NCBI GenBank assembly: GCA_021443125.1
Contig: JABUUQ010000002.1
Coordinates: 129,903-135,241, forward strand
Origin: Bacteroidales bacterium
GTDB taxonomy: Bacteria > Bacteroidota > Bacteroidia > Bacteroidales > P3
Length of the DNA stretch: 5,339 nt
Reading direction: 5' to 3'
In this document: positions 1 through 5,339 of the stretch, piece by piece
Position numbering within the stretch: position 1 is the first letter of the stretch
How the letters are laid out: each line of letters opens with the position of its first letter
Translations under genes and position numbers: made by a program
The notes under the pieces: model-generated
Told to the model about the DNA's origin: nothing
The model's input: only the letters and a program-made list of their open reading frames with translations
Database searches by the model: none

Positions 1-399
1 AACACCTCTTGGCACCTTTGTCAAATCATCAATTATTGTTGAGCCTGTAGTGGTAAAGCCCGAATAACTTTCAAAGATTGCTCCGGTGATAGTGAAGATA
101 TCGGGAAAGAAAAGGTATGGCAAAGCACCAAACAAAGGAGTTATTATCCACAAAAGCCCTATTATTATCTGCCCATCCTTTTTTGATATTGGCAAATGAT
201 AGTCTTTGTTGAAATAAACCATGGAAAAACCAATAACAACGCAAAGAAAAAAAGTAAGAGCAAAAGGAATTGCAACCCTTGTTTCAGAATATATCAGTGA
301 GACTACAATAGGCACAAGACAAGTAAAGCCAAGCACCAATGTAACAAGGCCTAAAAGATAAAAAACTATCTTTTTGTTTACCCTTTTAATCAGTCTCAT
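1..399 (-). CDS. trkH: TrkH-family potassium uptake protein, N-terminal 133 residues (gene runs off the left edge)
   Basis: Membrane subunit of a Trk/Ktr-type K+ uptake system in the inner membrane. The frame begins with ATG at 399 and stays open for exactly 133 codons to position 1, so the C-terminal part is outside the window. Visible parts are a basic N-terminus (MRLIKRVNKK), hydrophobic segments at about residues 11-37, 43-63 and 77-98, and then the first pore-loop signature ESYSGFTTTGST (110-121). The TTTG stretch there is the family's K+ filter, with Gly119 the expected conserved filter glycine. TrkH proteins normally have four such pore repeats in about 480 residues, so three are missing here only because of the window edge. 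It lies 9 nt downstream of trkA, in the same reading frame: trkA ends in TAG, three codons follow, then this ATG. A TTG at 402 is a less likely start. The pair is almost certainly cotranscribed and perhaps translationally coupled. Family assignment is firm; ion preference (K+ versus K+/Na+) is inferred. Confidence 0.93.
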   Translation of the reverse strand, partial: MRLIKRVNKKIVFYLLGLVTLVLGFTCLVPIVVSLIYSETRVAIPFALTFFLCVVIGFSMVYFNKDYHLPISKKDGQIIIGLLWIITPLFGALPYLFFPDIFTITGAIFESYSGFTTTGSTIIDDLTKVPRGV

Positions 400-408
400 C
401 AAAAAATG

Positions 409-1749
409 CTAATTGAAAAGTTTCATTACTTTGTTTGCAGCCGAAGGAATAGAGAATACCACGACCTTGTCCCCTGCCTTTATCTCTGTGTTGCCTCGTG
501 CAATAAACGCAGTGTCTTGTCTTATCACACCTCCTATGCTCACTCCTTCAGGAATCTTGAGTTTCATTATTATGTCTTTTGTTGCAGGGGCGTTTTCTTT
601 GACAATAACTTCGAAAACCTCAGCATCTATTCCCGAAAGCCACTTTGAAGATGTTACATCGCCTTGCAAAGTAAAGCGAGCTATATAGGAAGCCGTTATA
701 AGTTTCTTATTGATTATTGTGTCTATGCCTATGTCTTGCGAAACATCAATATAGTTTATATTTTCCACCAAAGCTATGGTTTTCTTTACACCTTGGCGTC
801 TTGCATGCAGGCAGGAAAGTATATTTGTTTCGGTGGAATTTGTTGTGGCGATGAAAGCGTCCATATCTTGCAAGCCCTCATCCAACAACAAAGAGATATC
901 GCTACCATTGCCATTGATAACCATAACAGAATCAAAGTCTTCAACCAATCGCAAGCAACGTTCCTTGTCTTGTTCCACTAATTTGATTTTCATTATATCC
1001 TCAAGATTCAACGCAGCTCGTCTTCCAATACGGCCACCACCTATAATCATTGCGTTCCTTACCTGAAAATCCTGTTTTTTGAATAGTTGCTTCACAAGTT
1101 CAAGGCCTTCGGGTTTTACCAAAAGATAAACAAAATCGCCTTTTCTGTAATAATCGTTGCCGTTTGGTATTATTGTTTGTCCATGTCTTATTATGCAGAC
1201 AATTCTTGCCTCCATTTGAGGATAGAGTTGTGCTGTTTCTGCAATAGTCTTATCAACAAAAACTGCATCAGAGTCTATTCTCGTCATATATATGCTAAGT
1301 TTGCCGTTGGAAAAGTCAAATACTTCGGTAGCAGTGTTTCTTGTAAGAAGATTTGTTATTTCTTTTGCAGCAATACGCTCAGGGCAAACCATTTCATCAA
1401 TACCGAGAGATTTGAAAAGCTGTCTGTTTTCGTCGTTAAGGTATTCTATGGAAGAAACTCTTGCTATTGTTCTGTCGGCACCAAGTTGTTTGCCAAGCAT
1501 ACAGGTAAGAAGATTTACGCTTTCTTCCTTTAGTACAGAGATAAGCAAGTCGCATTTCTCCACTCCCGCCTCTTTGAGTATGCTTATAGAGGTGCTGTTG
1601 CCTGCAATAGTAAGAAGGTCATTGTCTGTCTGCAATAGTTTCAGTAGTTCAGAGTGAGGATCAACGACTGTTATATTATGTTGTATTTTAGACAAAGTTT
1701 TGGCAAGATGAAAGCCAACTTCGCCATCTCCTGATATAATTATATCCAT
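409..1749 (-). CDS. trkA: Trk system potassium uptake protein TrkA (two RCK modules)
   Basis: Cytoplasmic regulatory subunit that binds NAD(H) or other nucleotides and gates the TrkH membrane subunit. The 446-aa product shows the full tandem layout of TrkA. The first RCK_N Rossmann domain is about 1-120, with GDGEVG at 7-12 and Asp30 ending the second strand (VVD). The first RCK_C is about 140-225. The second RCK_N is about 230-350, with GGGRIG at 237-242 and an acidic strand end VEQ at 258-260. The second RCK_C is about 370-446. Both glycine motifs and the acidic residues expected to hold the ribose are intact. The length is close to the usual 450-460 aa. The frame extends upstream to a TTG at 1782, giving 11 extra residues, but ATG at 1749 starts exactly where TrkA homologues do (MDIII-SGDGEVG, like MKIIILGAGQVG), so it is preferred. 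The downstream partner is trkH, and transcription probably starts at the promoter at 1780-1810. Confidence 0.95.
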   Translation of the reverse strand: MDIIISGDGEVGFHLAKTLSKIQHNITVVDPHSELLKLLQTDNDLLTIAGNSTSISILKEAGVEKCDLLISVLKEESVNLLTCMLGKQLGADRTIARVSSIEYLNDENRQLFKSLGIDEMVCPERIAAKEITNLLTRNTATEVFDFSNGKLSIYMTRIDSDAVFVDKTIAETAQLYPQMEARIVCIIRHGQTIIPNGNDYYRKGDFVYLLVKPEGLELVKQLFKKQDFQVRNAMIIGGGRIGRRAALNLEDIMKIKLVEQDKERCLRLVEDFDSVMVINGNGSDISLLLDEGLQDMDAFIATTNSTETNILSCLHARRQGVKKTIALVENINYIDVSQDIGIDTIINKKLITASYIARFTLQGDVTSSKWLSGIDAEVFEVIVKENAPATKDIIMKLKIPEGVSIGGVIRQDTAFIARGNTEIKAGDKVVVFSIPSAANKVMKLFN

Positions 1750-1779
1750 TGAATAAACTGTTAAAATAAATTCAAACGG

Positions 1780-1810
1780 CAAAATTACACCTTTTTTTGA
1801 AAGTTACAAA
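1780..1810 (-). promoter_or_regulatory. Predicted Bacteroidota-type promoter of trkA-trkH
   Basis: Read on the minus strand, TTTG (1810-1807) is followed after 19 nt by TAATTTTG (1787-1780), a full match to the Bacteroidota TTTG / TAnnTTTG consensus at an accepted spacing. Transcription would begin around 1770-1776, leaving a leader of roughly 25 nt before the trkA ATG at 1749. This also argues against the TTG start at 1782, which would lie inside the -7 box. No Shine-Dalgarno sequence precedes the ATG, which is normal for the phylum. The promoter is predicted from sequence only. Confidence 0.6.
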
Positions 1811-1829
1811 AAATAAAGTAGTATCTTTG
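1796..1829 (+). promoter_or_regulatory. Predicted Bacteroidota-type promoter of hydG
   Basis: TTTG (1796-1799) is followed after 22 nt by TATCTTTG (1822-1829), a full match to the Bacteroidota TAnnTTTG -7 element, with the C that often follows it. The start of transcription should fall near 1834-1840, giving an A-rich leader of about 40 nt before the ATG at 1877. No Shine-Dalgarno sequence is visible. The -33 box lies inside the spacer of the opposing trkA promoter, and the trkA -33 box lies inside this spacer. I see no obvious palindromic operator. Confidence 0.65.
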
Positions 1830-1876
1830 CACGTTAAAACTATAAGAAAAAACGATAAAGCACAAATATAACGACT

Positions 1877-3280
1877 ATGGATATTGCCAACCGAAACAAA
1901 GTCTTTATAGACAGAGATTATTTGCACTCTTTGCTTGAAAGAAAAGCACCTGAACAAAACGAAATCAATAATATATTGAACAAAAGCCTTGAACTCAAAG
2001 GTTTGAACCTTGAAGAAGTGGCTGCATTGCTATGTGTGGAAGACAAAAACCAAATACAGCAGATTATGAATGCCGCCCACAAGGTCAAAGATGAGATTTA
2101 TGGCAAACGTTTGGTGCTTTTTGCCCCTATCTACACCGGAAACGTATGTTGCAACAACTGCACATATTGTTCTTTCCGCAAGGACAACCACCTTATCAAG
2201 AGAAAAATTCTTACAATGGAGGAGATAGAGCAGGAAACAAGTGCTTTATTGAAACAAGGACACAAAAGAGTTTTGCTTATCTGTGGAGAAAACAACAAAA
2301 ACGGCACAGAATATATGTGTGAGGCAATACGCAGAACCTATGGAGTAAGAGAAAACAACGGCAGAGACTATATTCGCAGAATAAATGTTGAACTTGCACC
2401 TATGGAAGTAGAAGATTTTGCAATGCTTCACAAAGAAAAAATAGGCACATACGTTTGTTTTCAAGAGACTTACGATTCTGAACTATACAAACGCTTTCAT
2501 CCTGCAGGAACACCAAAAGCCGACTATGCCTATAGGCTTACCGTTATGGACAGAGCCCAAGAAGGTGGCATAAACGACGTTGGTATTGGTGCTTTGTTTG
2601 GTTTGGGTGATTACAAATTTGAAGTTTTGGGACTTATGCAGCATGCCAAACATTTGGAAGACTGTTATGGTTGCGGTCCTCACACTGTAAGCATTCCACG
2701 CCTTGAACCTGCCATAGGTGCTCCCGATGCAGAACATGTGCCTCAGCCTGTAAGCGACGACGATTTCAAAAAACTTGTGGCAATAATAAGAATAGCCCTT
2801 CCTTATACTGGTATGATTCTTTCCACTCGCGAAAATTCTGCAATGAGAAACGAACTGATAAACTTTGGTATAAGTCAGATAAGTGCAGGAAGCCGTACCA
2901 ACCCAGGAGCATACGCAGAGGAAGACGGCACTGGCTCTCAATTCGAGTTGGGCGACCATAGGGAGATGGAAGATGTAATAAATTCTTTCATAGATGCGGG
3001 TTATATTCCATCTTTCTGCACAGGTTGTTACAGAAAAGGCCGTGTTGGAGAAGACTTTATGGATTTGGCAAAACCAGGACTGATAAAGCAGTATTGTCTT
3101 CCTAATGCTATTTTTACATTCCAAGAATATCTCAACGACTTTGCCCATGAAGACACAAAGCAAAGGGGTATGAAACTGATAAAACAAATGTTGGAAGAAT
3201 ACGACCAAAAACAACTGATACCAAAAATAGAATCAAATTTGAATGAAATAAACAAGGGACAAAGAGATTTGTATTTCTAA
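1877..3280 (+). CDS. hydG: [FeFe]-hydrogenase H-cluster maturation radical SAM enzyme HydG (tyrosine lyase)
   Basis: HydG cleaves tyrosine with a 5'-deoxyadenosyl radical and converts the dehydroglycine fragment into CO and CN-, delivered on an Fe synthon for the H-cluster of [FeFe]-hydrogenase; it is cytoplasmic. The radical-SAM cluster motif CX3CX2C is Cys91, Cys95, Cys98 (CCNNCTYC). The C-terminal auxiliary cluster motif CX2CX22C is Cys381, Cys384, Cys407. This second motif, plus a length of 467 aa (family usually about 460-480), separates HydG from the shorter thiazole enzyme ThiH, which lacks it. Other family-like stretches are FQETYDSELYKRFHP (195-209), the histidine-rich QHAKHLE (255-261) followed by GPHT (267-270), one of which should supply the His ligand of the extra iron, and SAGSRTNPG (337-345). 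The N-terminal ~75 residues form the usual helical lead-in. ATG 1877 gives the expected N-terminus and sits correctly behind the predicted promoter. HydE, HydF and the hydrogenase are not nearby in this window. All catalytic cysteines are intact, so it is probably functional. Confidence 0.95.
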   Translation: MDIANRNKVFIDRDYLHSLLERKAPEQNEINNILNKSLELKGLNLEEVAALLCVEDKNQIQQIMNAAHKVKDEIYGKRLVLFAPIYTGNVCCNNCTYCSFRKDNHLIKRKILTMEEIEQETSALLKQGHKRVLLICGENNKNGTEYMCEAIRRTYGVRENNGRDYIRRINVELAPMEVEDFAMLHKEKIGTYVCFQETYDSELYKRFHPAGTPKADYAYRLTVMDRAQEGGINDVGIGALFGLGDYKFEVLGLMQHAKHLEDCYGCGPHTVSIPRLEPAIGAPDAEHVPQPVSDDDFKKLVAIIRIALPYTGMILSTRENSAMRNELINFGISQISAGSRTNPGAYAEEDGTGSQFELGDHREMEDVINSFIDAGYIPSFCTGCYRKGRVGEDFMDLAKPGLIKQYCLPNAIFTFQEYLNDFAHEDTKQRGMKLIKQMLEEYDQKQLIPKIESNLNEINKGQRDLYF

Positions 3281-3314
3281 TACCTCAACCCTTTTTCCGA
3301 AAAACAAAACCAAT

Positions 3315-4841
3315 ATGAACAAAGCAAAATATATCATACTTATTGTTTCTGTCTTCGTTTTTGCAAATATATTCTTTGCTTCTTGCGTTAATGAAGAAGA
3401 CTATGCTACAGATTCTTCCATAAGTTTGAAATTTTCAGCTGATACCTTGAGTTTCGACACCATTTTCACAACCGTTGGTTCGGTAACAAAACAAATAAAG
3501 GTATTTAATAATGAAAATTCACCTGTGCTTATCGACAGAATCACTCTTGGCTCTGGCAGAAATTCCTATTTCCGTTTGAATGTTGACGGAGATACTTCAT
3601 TGATTGCCAAAAATATAGAGATAGGAGCAAACGACAGTATATTTATTTTTGTTCGTGTTGAAATAGAGCCAAATAATCAAAACAACCCTCTTCTTATTCA
3701 AGATTCCATTATCTTTTCTTTCAACAACAAAGAACAGAATGTGCAACTTATGGCCTATGGGCAAGATGCATATTACCACAAACCTTTGCACACTTTGGGA
3801 AACGAAGAAAACGGAATACCATATTCTTTGGCAAATGAGGGAGGAGAACAAGCAGGTATAGTATTGAATGGCAACAATATAGCATGGAAAAACGACAAAC
3901 CGCACATTATTCTCGGCACTTGCGTGGTTGATAGTGCTTTCACTTTGAATTTGCAAAGCGATACAAAGATTTATATGGCCAATGGCTCACAATTTTGGGT
4001 TTATAAGGATGGTTCGTTGCAGGCACAAGGTTCAACAACAAATCCAGTCTTGTTTACATCGTTAAGGTACCAAGACAGATACTCTTCCATCCCTGGTCAA
4101 TGGCAAGGATTGTGGTTTATGGCAGGCAGCAAAGACAATGTTATGGACAATGTTATAATAAAAAACGCAACCATAGGACTTTTGGCAGACTCTTGCGTAA
4201 CGAACAACCCTACCGTTTATCTAAGCAACTCATTTATAGAGAATTGTTCAAGCATAGGCCTTTATTCTCGTGGTGCAGACATAAGAGGGGAAAATCTTGT
4301 TGTGCAAAATACTGGCAGTTATACTGTTGCGTTGAGTTTAGGTGGCGAATACAGCTTCATAGGTTGCACATTCGCAAATTATTGGTACTATGACAATGCA
4401 CGAAAAACTGCAACGCTTATTTTGAACGACTGGTACGAATCTGTGGCAGGCTTGCAAATCAGACCTATACGCAAAGCAGAATTCATAAATACAGTAATCT
4501 ATGGTTCTTTGGCTGGAGATGAGATAGAATTTGACTTGGTGGAAAATTCGCAAAGTGTTTTCAGTTTCAGCAACTGCCTTATAAAATCAAACGCTTTCAA
4601 TAATAACGCATCTTTTGCCAATAACTGCATATTCAATCAAGACCCTAAATTTGTTGATGCTTCCAATAACGACTTGCACCCACAAGATAACTCTCCTTTG
4701 ATAAACAACGGCGACGGAGTATGGAATTCCATTTTGCCTTTTGATATTTATGGCGTACTAAGACAAGACCCTCCTTGCATAGGAGCTATTGAATATGTGC
4801 CACAAACAACAAATAGCAAAAGGAGAATAGCATTAAGATAA
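3315..4841 (+). CDS. Lipoprotein with N-terminal Ig-like domain and right-handed parallel beta-helix, probably surface-exposed
   Basis: I recognise the architecture but not a specific function. The product has 508 aa. Residues 1-23 form a type II signal peptide (basic MNKAK, hydrophobic core, lipobox FASC), with acylation expected on Cys24. The residues after it, VNEEDY, include an acidic run resembling the Bacteroidota lipoprotein export signal, which suggests display on the outer leaflet of the outer membrane. Residues about 38-150 look like a beta-sandwich, starting with LSFDTIFTTVGS, a pattern common in Bacteroidota lipoproteins. Residues about 180-495 are rich in short strand-turn units with Asn/Asp turns (for example DNVIIKNATIGL, SNSFIENCSSIGLYSRG, FSNCLIKSNAF), as in a parallel beta-helix. 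The C-terminal pattern DPKFVD...SPLINNG...D.YG..R...CIGAIEY is the classic end cap of such proteins. It lies 34 nt after hydG with no terminator between them, so it may be cotranscribed. A polysaccharide-binding or lyase-like role is possible, but no catalytic residues are evident. Confidence 0.85.
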   Translation: MNKAKYIILIVSVFVFANIFFASCVNEEDYATDSSISLKFSADTLSFDTIFTTVGSVTKQIKVFNNENSPVLIDRITLGSGRNSYFRLNVDGDTSLIAKNIEIGANDSIFIFVRVEIEPNNQNNPLLIQDSIIFSFNNKEQNVQLMAYGQDAYYHKPLHTLGNEENGIPYSLANEGGEQAGIVLNGNNIAWKNDKPHIILGTCVVDSAFTLNLQSDTKIYMANGSQFWVYKDGSLQAQGSTTNPVLFTSLRYQDRYSSIPGQWQGLWFMAGSKDNVMDNVIIKNATIGLLADSCVTNNPTVYLSNSFIENCSSIGLYSRGADIRGENLVVQNTGSYTVALSLGGEYSFIGCTFANYWYYDNARKTATLILNDWYESVAGLQIRPIRKAEFINTVIYGSLAGDEIEFDLVENSQSVFSFSNCLIKSNAFNNNASFANNCIFNQDPKFVDASNNDLHPQDNSPLINNGDGVWNSILPFDIYGVLRQDPPCIGAIEYVPQTTNSKRRIALR

Positions 4842-4940
4842 CTGGCAAACCAACAGCCAAAAACTCTTTCCCCGTTAAAGCAAAATAACCACCACATTGC
4901 TATTATTTATTCGTATTTACCATAAAACAAAAACTATTAC

Positions 4941-4966
4941 TCGCGAATAATGCAATCTCTCTTATA
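4941..4966 (+). repeat. Outlying copy of the 41-bp repeat (conserved first 26 bp)
   Basis: This 26-bp stretch matches the first 26 bp of the tandem copy at 5111 in 24 positions and shares the whole core AATGCAATCTCTCTTAT. Its core starts at 4949, 170 bp before the next clear core at 5119. The DNA between shows weak echoes, for example CAACACTTTACTGTATC near 4985-5000 and GACTGCACTAAAATTAGC near 5031-5048, spaced roughly 40-45 bp apart. This is consistent with decayed units in between, though the echoes alone would not be convincing. Confidence 0.7.
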
Positions 4967-5187
4967 GAATAACGCCTATAACCCAACACTTTACTGTATC
5001 ATTCACGCAAAATAAAACTATATCTTGAAAGACTGCACTAAAATTAGCCTAAACCCACAAATATATATCGGAAATAGTGTAGTTATTCCCCCTAAAATAA
5101 TAGCCATACCTCGCAAACAATGCAATCTCTCTTATATGCTAACATCAACACTTACGAACAATGCAATCTCTCTTATGCACTACTATC

Positions 5188-5232
5188 AACACTCGCGAAC
5201 AATGCAATTATTAGCACAAAGTTACGAGTGTT
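5188..5232. repeat. 8-bp inverted repeat AACACTCG / CGAGTGTT
   Basis: The arms at 5188-5195 and 5225-5232 are perfect reverse complements separated by 29 nt. The left arm belongs to the junction of repeat units two and three, and the right arm to the end of unit three. The loop is too long and no T-run follows, so this is not a standard terminator. It could be a binding-site pair or chance. Confidence 0.4.
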
Positions 5233-5248
5233 TTCGGGAATAATACAA
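5217..5248 (-). promoter_or_regulatory. Candidate leftward Bacteroidota-type promoter inside the repeat array
   Basis: On the minus strand, TTG (5248-5246) is followed after 21 nt by TAACTTTG (5224-5217), which fits the TAnnTTTG -7 consensus. Transcription would start near 5205-5212 and run leftward through the repeats toward the 3' end of the lipoprotein gene. No coding frame follows, so any product would be a non-coding or antisense RNA. In AT-rich DNA a match like this can arise by chance, and the -33 box is only partial. Confidence 0.3.
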
Positions 5249-5280
5249 TTTAATTTAGTATCCAAAAAAGTTTGCTTAGT

Positions 5281-5339
5281 ATGAATACAAACTATTGTAT
5301 AGCAAGGGTATTATACAGTTTAGCAAAGGATAAAATGCA
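5281..5339 (+). CDS. Possible start of a gene running off the right edge
   Basis: ATG at 5281 opens a frame that stays open to the end of the window (MNTNYCIARVLYSLAKDKM, 19 full codons). No family is recognisable from so few residues. The upstream DNA has no clear TAnnTTTG promoter element or Shine-Dalgarno sequence. Open frames of this length are common by chance, so this is only a pointer for anyone holding the adjoining sequence. Confidence 0.15.
   Translation, partial: MNTNYCIARVLYSLAKDKM

Larger units (their letters stand above)
5111..5274 (+). repeat. Tandem repeat, 41-bp period, four units of decreasing similarity
   Basis: Units start at 5111, 5152, 5193 and 5234, exactly 41 bp apart. 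Units one and two match at 33 of 41 positions, including AATGCAATCTCTCTTAT and the shared tail ATCAACAC. Unit three keeps only its first 16 bp (TCGCGAACAATGCAAT), and unit four is a weaker version of the same 16 bp (TCGGGAATAATACAAT). A still weaker echo may follow near 5275-5315. The period is not a multiple of three, so the array is not coding. Repeated DNA runs directly from unit to unit without unique spacers, so it is not CRISPR. Function is unknown; it could be a minisatellite-like array, a set of protein-binding sites, or a remnant of a mobile element end. Confidence 0.75.
4842..5339. other. Non-coding stretch of about 500 bp containing degenerate repeats
   Basis: No reading frame here looks like a gene on either strand. 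Plus-strand frames are short and cross the repeat units, and the minus strand is broken by frequent TAA/TAG/TGA codons. The stretch holds the 41-bp repeat array, one outlying repeat copy, a candidate leftward promoter and an imperfect inverted repeat. No tRNA or rRNA and no convincing intrinsic terminator for the lipoprotein gene were seen. The start of another gene may lie at the right edge. Confidence 0.6.

Noticed and set aside
1750..1782. TTG start at 1782 giving TrkA 11 extra residues
   Set aside because: The extra residues are not part of the Rossmann domain, ATG 1749 aligns with the usual TrkA N-terminus, and the TTG overlaps the predicted -7 box.
2483..3214. Long minus-strand open frame (243 codons) opposite hydG
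   Set aside because: It is antisense to a clearly recognised enzyme, has no family-like motifs, and its phenylalanine- and cysteine-rich composition is what the complement of these codons produces.
4843..4859. TGGC...GCCA hairpin as terminator of the lipoprotein gene
   Set aside because: The 4-bp stem with a 9-nt loop is too weak and is not followed by a T-run.
5025..5243. Plus-strand open frame of 72 codons across the repeats
   Set aside because: It crosses units of 41-bp period in changing frame, has no recognisable domain, and lacks a promoter or ribosome-binding site.
4941..5274. CRISPR array
   Set aside because: Units adjoin directly with similarity over the full 41 bp in the best pair, copies are degenerate, and there are no unique spacers and no cas genes in the window.
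5321..5336. Second minus-strand promoter (TATCCTTTGC) near the right edge
   Set aside because: It has one base too many to fit TAnnTTTG, and the position of its -33 box lies outside the window.

Overview
The window looks like a piece of a Bacteroidota (probably Bacteroidales) chromosome. It is AT-rich, and its starts lack Shine-Dalgarno sequences. The one clear intergenic control region carries two matches to the Bacteroidota-type promoter (TTTG around -33, TAnnTTTG around -7). The lipoprotein has the short signal peptide and acidic +3 to +5 residues common in that phylum. Anaerobic metabolism is implied by HydG, a maturase of [FeFe]-hydrogenase. I cannot name a genus.

Layout. On the minus strand, positions 1749 to 1 hold a potassium-uptake operon: trkA (complete, 446 aa) followed after 9 nt by trkH, of which only the first 133 codons lie in the window. 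On the plus strand, starting at 1877, is hydG (467 aa, all expected cysteine motifs intact). It is followed 34 nt later by a 508-aa lipoprotein with a right-handed beta-helix architecture. The 127-bp divergent region between trkA and hydG (1750-1876) contains two facing promoters whose boxes are interleaved, so the two transcription units probably compete for RNA polymerase. The last ~500 bp (4842-5339) contain no convincing gene. They hold a degenerate tandem repeat of 41-bp period with a conserved AATGCAATCTCTCTTAT core, a possible leftward promoter, and an inverted repeat.

How the parts work together. TrkA and TrkH form one functional unit: a K+ channel/transporter in the inner membrane and its cytoplasmic NAD(H)/nucleotide-binding gating subunit. 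HydG makes the CO and CN- ligands of the hydrogenase H-cluster, but its usual partners HydE and HydF and the hydrogenase itself are not in the window. The lipoprotein probably shares the hydG transcript by spacing, but nothing in its sequence links it to hydrogenase maturation. No new defence or mobile system was found. The least explained element is the 41-bp repeat array at the right end.
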